In this document: positions 1 through 11,600 of the stretch, piece by piece
Numbering within the stretch: position 1 is the stretch's first letter
How the letters are laid out: every line of letters starts with the position of its first letter
Assembly: GCA_008933995.1 (NCBI GenBank)
Contig: WARS01000014.1
Location: 6,309,192-6,373,191, forward strand
Source of the DNA: Datnioides undecimradiatus
Lineage: Eukaryota; Chordata; Actinopteri; Lobotiformes; Datnioididae
Length of the DNA stretch: 64,000 bases
Reading direction: 5' to 3'
The notes under the pieces: model-generated
The model's database searches: none
Told to the model about the DNA's origin: nothing
Seen by the model: only the letters and a program-made list of their open reading frames with translations
Position numbers and translations under genes: made by a program

Positions 1-1040
1 TTTAAGACTGCTTTTAAAGTTCAATCAAAGGTAATATCAGACTCATTTTACAAAGATTCATTTTTTTGTAGTTTATGATTCCTCATTTTTATTTCCCTGG
101 TCACTGTTTCCTTATGGAGCCATGGCGGAGGGATACAGCCTGGTAGTCTCATGTGGGTTTGAAGACAAACCATACAAAACCATAGCTACGCTCAGCTGTC
201 AGGAGGAAGACATTCGCTCTGGTCGGTGAACTGACGCCACTGAAACTTCACGTATGTTGTTTTTTGTGTTTTCAGAAAGGAGGAGGAATGAATACAGTGC
301 CCAGCTCTTGTTAGTGTACAATAAGCAATAAGCACTGGTTGTTATGTTAGCATTGACCTGGGAAAGCCAAGTCCTTTCTGAAACTAGTCAGTCTTTCATT
401 TAGCATGTGTGTGACACCGCTCAGGTCACATCAACACATGAGCCAAAGCTGTGATTTCAGCGTCTTTGCACTGGTTCCATCATTGCACTGGTTCCATCTC
501 ACAGACACTTACAGGTCCTTACCTGGTTTAATTACAGGTCTCTCCTTCATCTGGTCATCAATTTCAATCCATCATTTCTCCCACTAATGTGTTTTTATAT
601 GTGTCTTATTTCTCACATGAATTGCTATATCAACATCATCTTTTACTGTATGCTCTGATTATGCGTTACTGAATAGCAATTAAACTGACTTTTGAATTTT
701 TGGAATATGGCGTACTTTAAAATATCTCTCCTCTGGTTTGTGTTTTTAGTTGAGTTTCAGTACAGTCCCGTTTCTTCTAATCACTTCCTGTAAACCCAAG
801 GGTATTTGGTTCAGCCTGTATCTGGACTTAATACTTGTCCATTAGCTTTGCCAATCACAGTGAACACTAGTATGCACTGATTAGTCATTTGCTGTTTGTT
901 CAGAATTAAATTTCTCATCCAGAGACATAGATTCTGCTTTTTCTTTGAAACAACAATATCTGACTCGGCCCCTTTGTATCTGCTCTTTATCACTCTCTCT
1001 CTCTCTCCCTCTCTCTCTCTCTCCCTCCCCTCTGCCGAAG
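1..1040 (+). other. nrg2 intron between the two Ig exons
   Basis: No exon for the N-terminal Ig half (a WFKDG-like motif) is visible, so that exon lies upstream of the window. The 3' end is a (CT)n tract at 992-1030, which doubles as the polypyrimidine tract for the acceptor at 1039-1040. Confidence 0.7.
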
Positions 1041-4000
1041 AAAAAACTCAAAGGTGCAGATCAGTCGTGTCCGTGTGGAAGACTCTGGCAACTACACCTG
1101 TGTGGCTGAAAACTCACTAGGACAAGAAAACGTTACGAGTATAATCAGCGTGCAGATCTGTGAGCAACGACACTGTCTGTCTATCTATCTATCTATCTAT
1201 GATCTATATCTATACTTGAATCAGTTATAGGGCACCAATGTTCTTCTTCAAGCCTCTGGTCCTTCATGTATTTGTTCGTAGTTTCTTTCATCTCTCTCCC
1301 TGAAAACTTGATACTGGGGGTGTTTCAGTCCAGATCAGTGGGTTCATCTGCTCGCTGGGAAAATGCGATCAATCTGCTTTTTAACAAAAAATGAGAGCTA
1401 CTAATCTATTCTGTATTATCTTCATCCTTCCACAAAGATCCGACAGCACACATATGAAGCATTTCAGAAGAGAAGAGTTCGAAGAGACTTGAAACACATG
1501 TGTTAATTGTGATTTAATATCACAGATGCAGGAACCTGATGCTACAAATTGAATATGCAGTTTGTCACCATATGGACAAAACAGTATGGTCCAGCACTTG
1601 GATGTTGTATCAAACTATTTCAGGGATACTGAAATTGGCTTAGGGAGAACGGAGCAGTTGCAGAACAAACTCGTAGCAGAACAGGATAATGGATAAAACT
1701 GCTAGTAAAGATAAAAGTTTTCAAGGTTCAAGTTTGAAAGGAAGAAGACAGAGGTGCGTTGGGGTGTGAGGGGCAGGGGGCTGAACTCTGCAGCTGCTAC
1801 CAGAGCTGCTGCAGCGAGCACAGGGAAGTGACTGATGCCTGCCCAAAATGTAGATAGGTTTGTCCCCCTCAGCTCTGAAAGGTATGTGTTAATAAATGAA
1901 GCACTATGGCTGCCATATTTAAACACCTTGCTATTTCAACAAAGAAGTGACTCTGAGCTTTTTTTTTTTTTTTTGCATGTGTTTCCTGTCTGACTGCCGT
2001 CCCCGCAGTGACCACCACCACCCCGTCTCCAGGTGTGAGTCATGCGAGACGCTGCAACGACTCGGAGAAGGCCTACTGCGTCAACGGAGGAGACTGTTAC
2101 TTCATACACGGTATAAACCAGCTGTCCTGCAAGTAAGTTGGTTGCTCGGCCGGCCGCCTGTCCCCTCAGCCATCACTGTGTAGTCGCCCCCCCCGTCTCT
2201 CCCTCCCTCTCTCTCTCTGTCCGCCTCTCTGTCTCTCTGGTCTCTGCTGGTCACTATACCTTGTCTTCTGTTCCCTCGTTGTATCTTCCCCACATACGTA
2301 CACCTTCAGCCCACCGAGCCACTCACTATGTGCTATTTCTAAGGCTTGATGTTTGCAGTTTTTAACAGCTGTCACAGAAGAAAATGTTCTTTTGCATAGA
2401 GCAGTTGGATTAGACAACTCTTGACCTGGATGTGCATCAGAATGTTTGTTTTGTGTCATGAGTTTACAGTGAGTTAAGTTTGCTTGAGACAGCAACACCG
2501 GAGAAAATGTTTCTGGCAAGAGAAAGTTATAAACAACGGAACAAGAAAATTATTATGTCATTGCATTTTTTGCAAAATCTCTTTTAAAATCTCTGTTTTA
2601 TTTATCTAATTTACAATGAAAGTAGTGAGTAGTTAAATTGGTGGTGTAGGCTCCACCTGTTAGCGATGTGCTAGCAGAACTCAATGGAAACAGTTAGCAT
2701 TTTAATCACAGGGGAAAACTAGAGCTTGTTTTGGTTTTTTGTGTCAATACCCAGGACAGTAAGGGTGTACATGCAGAGATGTGGTTGTCGTTGTTATGGT
2801 AAACAATATATATAAAGTTTTTATGTACCATCACACAGTATAGGGAACCTCTGCCTCCTTGCTCTGTGCTGGGCGAGCAAGCAGGTAACTTGCGTAACGT
2901 GGTGATTCGACTTTTGCTGACCCTGCAGAGCCCAGCGTTGCTCAGAGGAACTTCACAGGCATGAAAAGTTAAAGAGGACGTCCCGCTGACGTAGTATATT
3001 AGCTGCTGTCTCAGTTGTCGGTCACTCTGTTGGCAATGTAACCGCCAAACACTTTGCATGCTGAGGGCATCGGGCAAAGCAAAGAGGACGGAGGAGGCAA
3101 GACAGATTCACATACGTCAAAGCTGGACAGTGGTTTGGACGCTCCTTTAGTTTTATTATTCCACCCATTCGACTCTCAGAGGCAGCACAATTAAGTCGGC
3201 GTTAGACGACACTGTGACCCTGATCGGATTCACTGTCCCCACCACGTCATCATTAGCCACTGTTAGCAGCTGTGCTAGTCACTTTGCAAACAAAGTCATA
3301 GTAAAGCTAATCCCCAATACCTACATGCAAGTATGTACTGTACTTTAATTGTAACCCACAGATTATAATCAGATAACACCAACTGATATATTGATAGATT
3401 GTAATTATCATGATAAAGTTGGGCCCAAGTGAAATATTAACAATAATTTGACAAGGTTATTTACACACACACACACACACACACACACGCATGAACACCC
3501 AGCAGACACAGAGCAACATGTCATGGCAAGCTGGATCTGAAATGTAGTTGTAGTGATGCCGTAACTATCCCTGCCTTGTCCCAGACCAGGAGTGGTTGAC
3601 AGAGTTCAGGTGCATGCTGGATGTTTATTCAAAATAACCTGTTAACATAAAAATGCATCACTTCCTGTGAGTGGGAGGATTTTTCCCAGGAAAGAGCTAC
3701 CAGACTGGTAGGTGTTTAGAACAGCAAGTGCAAAAAAAATTTCATGAACTGGATATTAGATGAATCACCGGTGTGGTTTCAAGTTATTACAGAGAAAAAC
3801 AGACATTTATTTACTTGAATATGTCACAAATTACTGTTCTAAAAAAATACAATAAACCAAGGTGCCTCATAACATTATAATTACCAGATGATTTTGTAAA
3901 AAACAGCGCAGTGTTTTCCATCATGTGGTGAAACAGTAAACCCGGTTGGAATACAGAGGCAGCCGCTGTCTTGTAGCTCTCTGTGTTTGTGAAGCGGAGC

Positions 4001-6759
4001 TGGAAGATTGTGTCATATTAGCATCTAAGGCTCTGTATATATGTATCTGGTAACGCTGTCCTTTTGATCCACATTAAACTGTACGGTATGCCAACAGCTT
4101 TAAGCTCAGTGTCTTGTTTCAAAATACAGCACTGTATTTTTATCCAGAGCTTGGTGTTAACCTGAGCTGTAGGAAAAAGCGGTGTTTTCCTCTTTGGGAA
4201 ATGTGCATTTTCTAAACTGCGGGTTGTAATCTTTCAGTTCCAACTTGCCATACATACTGGGTCATTTTGTAGATGTGTAACCAACACTTCCCCTGACAGT
4301 GCGGATAACAGATGGTGTGTATAGTCGTGCATGATCAAGAGCTTTGTTGTTACGCTTCCTGTACAATTGGATGTATCTGTTAGAAATCCATCCTCAGATC
4401 CTTTGGTGTCTGTTCAGATCTCCACTCTTTGTATCTTTGCTTCTTCATTTCTCTCTCTCTCACTCCCTCTCTCTCTTTCTCTCTCTATATATATATATTT
4501 ATTCATATATTTTTATCCCTTGCTCCCCCTCTTCCCTCTCCCTCTCTCTCCTTTCTCTCTATCTCTCATCTGATATACCTTCCGGTCATTGCTGAAGGAT
4601 AAATCAGGATTTTTCTCATGGTGCTGACAAGCAGAAAACTTTGTTCGAGAGGGTGCATATAGACATCACGAGCTGCGCATATAGCAAGTTAGGGGTACAA
4701 AATGTGCAGGATCGTACAACCCTCTGTGCGTGATCGTGCTACATGCGAACGTGCTGCATATTTCAAGAGGCCACAGCAGCCTAGCAAGGTAGCAGCAGAC
4801 TAGCCAGCAGTTTCCCAGAGAGTTATTGTAGCTTCTCAGCTTTGTCACCCTTTGTTGGCCTGTCTGTTTGGGCCAGTGGATAACAGGATGTAAATAAGAC
4901 TGCTGTCTGTAGACTGTCTGCTCGGCCTGTTCACTTCAGAGATATGTAGACCCCCACTCACAGTCGCGCACGGAGGCGCTCACGATTCCGCACAACAGCT
5001 GCAAATCAGCGCGCTGCGTGTCACTGGCAGGCAGCAAAAATGTTTAATATCCCTGAAATTTGAGGTGGTATTTGCGAGCTCTTTTGTGCCGACCACGGAA
5101 ACGCATAATCTCCTCTTCCCTGAAGGGGAAAGTAATGTTGTACTGCAAAATGGAGTCTGTAGGTTAAAGTGGAGGACGGCACATACAGAAAGGCACCCTG
5201 GCTAAAACAGGGTGTGGAGGTTAAAGTGGAGATCAGCACATACAAACGTGCCCCCTGGCTAGCTGTTGGCAGTTAAAGCTTGGTGTGTCTCTCTCGACCT
5301 GTTAGGACTGTCTGTGTAGGGAAGCAGATAGCTCTCGTTCTGATTCATTCCAACTTCTAATCTTCAGTCTGGCGGCCGGCTTAGAAACATCAGCCCTTGT
5401 GTTCTCATCTATAGGTTGGAAATGCCATGTTTCCCATTGGAATCAATAAATTTGATTTAACCCAATCTAATCTACAAATGCCATGGGTTCAGGCCACTAT
5501 TGATGCCTGAACATAATGTCCACGGCCGTCTGTGTTTTACTCTTGAACTTGATGAGCCTTTGTATAATACCTACAAGAAAATGAATCACAGGCTTTGGTT
5601 TCATTCAGATGGTTGGAACAAAAGGTGCGCTGCCCCCCCCCCTGCTCATTCTCAGGGCTGAGAAAACAGCACGGTTGGGTTAAAAAAAAAGGGGAAAGCA
5701 AGCACGGGTAGATAAGGAAAGGGTGGAGAGAAGGGGGGAATGAGAGGCAGAGAGAAAGAAAGAAACGGGGGAAAGAAATGATATACAGTAAAAGCTGTGC
5801 CGGCATAGGGCTGCTTCTGCTCCCAGTGTCTCCCACCTCTCTCTCTCTCTCCCTCTCTCTCTGCTCTATTTATAACTCTATGGGAAATTGCTGAGTGGGC
5901 TCTTCCGAGGGTTTTTGCTGTAATTGATTCAAAATGCAAGTTGTCTCTTTAGTGGTGAGAAAGAGGAGGAAAGGATACCCAGTCAGTTCCATGGACAGTA
6001 TACGCGAGAGGGGAACACTGAGGTCCTTGCATTTTAAACTGGCTGAATTAGCCGATCAGCTACCAAGACGCTGTAATAAATACAGTATGGTGATTAGAGC
6101 TTCTGTTATCCTATAAGGCCTGTAATGCAGCCACACCCAGAATATCATAACACTGTAATTCATCAATCGCTGTGAGTCGTCGCACGCTGCCGTTGGATCA
6201 GATGTTCTACAACATGCCTGTTTTGTCATTTGACTGCAGTAAAAGCTGATCCGCTATCAATTATGGCAATAAAAAGATTAAATCAATTATGCCTGGCAGG
6301 GTGAAAGCCGTGACACCCATTATAACGCCCAATTCAAGACATTTCGGAATTTAAAGTACTCTCCTCAAAAAGATAGATTTTTCTTATTTTCTCAAGGACG
6401 TCAATTGAAACGAGGTCCTTGTAGTGTTTCTTTAAAAGAGCCAGCGGGAATTAATAGAAAAAAAACATTTGGCAGTATTAATACTTCAAATATTTTGGAC
6501 GATGCATGTGCATCAATTTTCTGGTTACTGTGATGCAGTGAGGAGCCTACTTGTTAGTTTCACCGTTGTGAGTTTGATGGCTGATGCCAGAATATGAATC
6601 ATATTCAGCCCGTGGTATCGCTGACAGCTCGCCACCCATCCAGAAACAAAACACCACATTCTGCAGCTGCATGTAAACTGTTGCTGTTATTTATGCCCAA
6701 GAAATACCAAAACCTATTCCAGCCATTTTCACGCTCACACACTGTGGAGGGCTCTCTCT

Positions 6760-6793
<34 letters not shown>

Positions 6794-8628
6794 ACCACTT
6801 AAGTTTTACACATCCCCATTTTTGTATTTGTCGGAAGGTCATTTTGACAAGTCCTCATTCTTCAAGGCTTAGTTTACAGGGCTCATTTAGGGCTTTTTTT
6901 TATCGTTAAACACGTGTGATGGCTTGCCAGGCTTTTCGCACTGAACGCACAAGCGCAGCCTCACGCGAAGCGAGGACGTTGCTCTCACTGGAGAATGCAG
7001 ATACGCTCCTGCATGCGCACGACCACACAGGGGTGCGCCGCTTTTATTTCCTGTCGGGTTTTTGCACCCCAGCTTTCAGCTTCGTGAAACGTCGGCCTCA
7101 AAATGGGCTCGAGTTCACATTCAGAGATATCAGAATATGTCTCAGGACCAACAAGGTCTCATGTGTTGTTTTTCTACACTTTCACAGGTCTTGTCTGCAT
7201 TATTTTCAACAAATGCGGTCAGATAATATCAGTCAAAACCCACTGTACGCTGCGATACATGAAGCAGATGGATACAGTCAGTAATCAGCAGTTGGTGGAA
7301 ACCAACAGATGAGTGAACATTAGACAAGTTTGCAGAAATATGACTCTAAATGAGTTGCTCACTGTTGCTCCGCTGGATGCCTACACAGACAACTGTTTGC
7401 TACTGGCTTTATAAGATGAGAGTGTGACAATGTTGTTTTTAAAGTTTGTTGAGTTGGTTCCAATAGGAAAAAATAGTTTTATCCAGATTTTATCCAGTTC
7501 AGATTCATGTTTTTTCTACAGCAGATAGATGCTGGCATGCTACTTATCATACTGTACCTCCCTACTGTAGCTAACACATTGTCCAGTGAAAATGATGCCG
7601 TCACTCTGATGGTAATGGTCATCCACTTGATAACTGATTCATCAATTTGGATGATTGCAGACTCAGATGGGCTTTAAAGTACTGTCACCGATGTCTCACC
7701 ATAGGCTTTACATAGAGAGAGACTGGGTCTGTGGAGGTTTTACACACTTTAAACAGCAGAGGGGATCGGTACAAGCTGACCTTGTCTGCCATGTTACAGT
7801 TTTTACAGATTTTACAGACATATTTTTATAATGGACATCAAAGTAATGGATGTCCATTATAAATCTGATCTAACTAAAAGTTCTCCTTTGCTTTGCTTTC
7901 CTGTTTCATCATGGTTTTGGTCAGGGGTTAAGAAATGGATGCAATGAATCAAAGTCCGTAATCTCTTGTAAAGCAATTACGAGTGTGTGTGTGCGTGTGC
8001 GTTTGTGCGTGTGTGCTAGCGCGCGTCTGTGTTCGTGTGTGTGAGGGGTTGGAGGTTAACGACTGCGTGCTTGACCCCTCCCACTTCCTACACCACCATC
8101 ACATGACCCTCATGACTGTGACGATGTCCTAACTGTAGCGGTGATGTCATATTGATGGCGGTGATGTCACGGTATGCAGGTCATCTCTCTCTCTGTAGTT
8201 GGTGGATTGTGCTGTTTCTAATCCCTCATCTCTCTGCTCTCTTGTGTCTCCCTCCTCCCCCTCCTCTCTCTCTCTCTCTCGTCCCCTCTTCTCTATCGGT
8301 CTTTGTGTACCTCTCCTCCTCTCTCTCCTCCTGTTTTATCCCTTCTCTTCCCTTTGTATACCTTTAACCCTCCCCACCTCCCTTTCCCTCCCTCTGTGTC
8401 TTGTTTTCCCTCCATCAGGTGTCCCAATGACTATTCGGGGGACCGCTGTCAAAACTCCGTCATGGCCAGTTTCTACAGTATGTCCATTTGCTCTTGTCTG
8501 TCTCCTTCTCACTGAGATGCTGCATGCTACATCGGAGGGGTTGGATGGAGGGAGCGCTCTGTGTGCGTGTCTGTGTGTGTCTGTGTGTTTGCCAACCTGC
8601 TCTTATGTTCCATGTGATTTAACGTTGT

Positions 8629-8669
<41 letters not shown>

Positions 8670-11600
8670 TTTGCATGCCTCTGTGTCCACCCCTTCCTCT
8701 CCCTGTCTCCCCTGGTTCCTCTGTGCTTCTCCTCTGGTCACCAGAAACAAACAATCAAGATATTTGATATTTCACACGTTAGATATTTGTCACACATAAT
8801 TCTATTGCGGTTTAATCCAGTAAACTGCGCAAAAAGAAACAGAGGAGACAGAGAATGAAGACAATAAACAACACAGGAAGTTGAAGTTATTGGATTTTAT
8901 TACAACACTTTGTCACTTTTCTCTGTAGATGGTCCATCGGTGCTGCGTAGGTTTCTCTAATTAAACAATCAAGGCTTAGCTCTGTGGATGCAGTATTGAA
9001 ACAAGGTGCATATGTTTAATGTATGTGGTTCTTCTCACATAAACAAAGAGAAAACCCTTTAATGGAGTACAAGCCTGCTGGCATTTGAAGGCTAGAGGTG
9101 GACAACAATGTAAGTCCCTCTGACATTGTTTTGAACAGGCGCCAGTCATTACTAGAAGCTACAGTGTGTCCAAAATCCAAATAATTTGGCAAGTCAATGA
9201 CAATGAGATTTAGAGTTAGAATATGTTCAACATTTCAAGTCTTAATGTAATTGGATTTGAAAACATCATGGCTGCATCTTTCTGAGGGCCCCTTTGAGAT
9301 ATTGATTTTCATATACGTATGGAGGTTCTTGATATCATATCAGTGGAATCTGGAGACATTAGGATAAAACCCACTGTGGTGAATGCGATAAGCTGTTGCT
9401 GTTACTCTGAGCATCCATGGATCATCTGATATTAATCTCTCATTATGGCATGTGGCTAAATGCTGCCTGAAATGTTTTAGGGTTGATTTCTAATATGTTC
9501 AAAATGCTGTCACATGTTTTGCTGCTCATCACGTGTAAATGAAGTAAAGGAATAGTCTGACATTTTTGTGGAATAGAATAATATGATTAGCTTAGCTTAG
9601 CTTAGCTTCATGACAAGACTGGAAGCAGGGGGAAACAGTTAGCCTGGCTCTGTCTAAAGGTAACAAAGCTTTAGCAGTAACCTGAGGTTACTTGGAAAGT
9701 AGTGATGCTGCTGGGCTAATGTTTCCATGCTAAGCTAGGCTAACAGTCTTCTGGCTCTGGCTTCATATTTCCCTGATAGATACATGAGTGGTATCTATCT
9801 TCTTATCAAACCCTCTGCAAAAAATAAAAATAAAAATGCAGTTTTCCCAACATGTCAGACTGTTCCTTTAAATCATAGAGATGCAAATGGGGCATGTCTT
9901 GTCACTCTCCTGCGATTGCATGGGCAGTGACACTGAAACACACACTGTACATGTAATCAGTATTTATGCAATCAGTTGCATTAAATTTCAGCTCAGCAGG
10001 GAAGGTTGACTGTACATTTGGCCTTGCTACTTTCAGACAGACACAAACTGTCTGTGTGGTTGTGTCCCTGTTACTGGCCCGGCAATCTCACGAGAGATAA
10101 AACGGAGGGATGAACACGACCCTCCTCTTCTTTGTTTCCAGGGGTTAAACACTGTTGCTCCAAGCCACGCTGTCTTGCTTTGCTGTTTGTCTGTTGTGGA
10201 CACTGTCTCCACACTGAATAATGTCAAGAATAAACCAAGAGCAGGTTTCACTCTATAAGATAACACGCTACATGTAATGTTTGCCTATTCTGACCCCATC
10301 ATCAAGCCTCGTCTACATGCTGGAGTCTGTCTGTGTGACGTCGTGCTTTTGTTTGGCGCTGTGATGCTCTTTCAGTCAGTCGAAGGAACACATTCTGCTG
10401 TTTGTAATCCATGTTGATTCGTCACTGCCTGCTTTTCCAACGTAAAGCACTGTCACAGTGTAGACCAGCGAAGGTCAGGGTGGACAGAAGACTGGCCGAC
10501 TTCTCATAAGTGCATCTCTCTTTGTGGCCAGTAATGCATGCAAAACCATGGAAATTGGGAACGCTGAGATGATTTCTTTGTAAATCATATGAAAGGTTAT
10601 AATAGCTGTACGCAGCAGTAGCGGGACAAAGTGCTATACAAGAGGTATGCTGTAATCAATACGAAGGCACACAACTGCCATTAGTCAAACGAGTTACAGG
10701 ACCCACCCCCATTTGCTGTGCCAGCTTCATCGACTGTACTGTGTTTTTATGTTGGAGAGTAACTCACTGCTTTTTATCTTTTGTTTTCTTGTTGTTTTTT
10801 TGTTTCTTTTGTCTTGTTTTTATTTTCTTTTTGTTTTTTCTGTCCAATGTTGTTTACTCCAGAAATGAGGTCTAGTAAATATAGCAGTAAGTGATGTGGC
10901 TTCTTGTCTTGCTGTCTTTGTCCGCCTGTCTCTGCATGCCTTCTCCTGCCCGTTGGCTTCTCTTTCCTTCCGTCCTTGGTTCATTTTCTCCCTTCGCTTT
11001 TTTGGATTTTGTTTGGTTCAGTTTTGTCTTTTTGTTGTTGTTTTTGTTTTGTTTGTTTGTTTGTTTTTTCCTGCCATCTCCGGGGGTCAACAGAGCTGAG
11101 GCTGTCTGAGTTGTCTGTCTGTTACTGGACGGTACACATGTCAGTCTCTGCGGCTGACAGCACTCATTAACTTATATCCTGGTTCAGTGTGCACAGGACG
11201 TGAAAACAATATATCTGCTCCAAAGTGGACATTACACCTGACCCTATCTGTCTCTTTCCTTTTACCACGACCACTTTCCGCGCTGGCAGGGCTTCTCAGA
11301 ATTGAATTTATGGGTATGGAACATTATTATTCATTTTGCTGTGCTTAAAGGGTTTGCCAAGATCCTCTCACAGTCACACATTATTGTGCCATCTTCTTTC
11401 TAAAACCAACAACTGGGTCTCCCTCAACCTGTCCCTCTTTTTCTCCTGCCCACTAACCTGCTTTTAAGACATGTAACCTCCCTCCTGTGCGTGAACTCTT
11501 CTTGCAGTCTGACACGACCGGAAAAGTAGACATTAGAGAAAGAGACAAATTAACTGGGAAAGACGGATTCATGAAAGACGGTGCAGAGGTGATGTAAAAC

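Larger units (their letters stand above)
2133..8418 (+). other. nrg2 intron splitting the EGF domain (6.3 kb)
   Basis: Donor GTAAGT, acceptor TCCATCAG. Neuregulin genes normally carry alternative alpha and beta exons for the third EGF loop. Only one, the beta-like exon at 8419, was found, and reading by eye I could not find an alpha-type exon here. The intron holds microsatellites (3463-3488, 4451-4498, 6762-6790) and a GT-rich stretch near 7983-8045. The open frames in it are short and low-complexity. Confidence 0.7.

Noticed and set aside
2133..8418. Search for an alpha-type EGF exon of nrg2
   Set aside because: I looked for an acceptor followed by a Cys codon and a G-x-R-C pattern in phase and saw none. 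It may be absent in this gene or missed by eye, so no feature is claimed.
8199..8654. 151-codon ORF overlapping the nrg2 EGF exon
   Set aside because: A different frame from the EGF exon, made of CT-repeat Ser/Leu/Pro translation.
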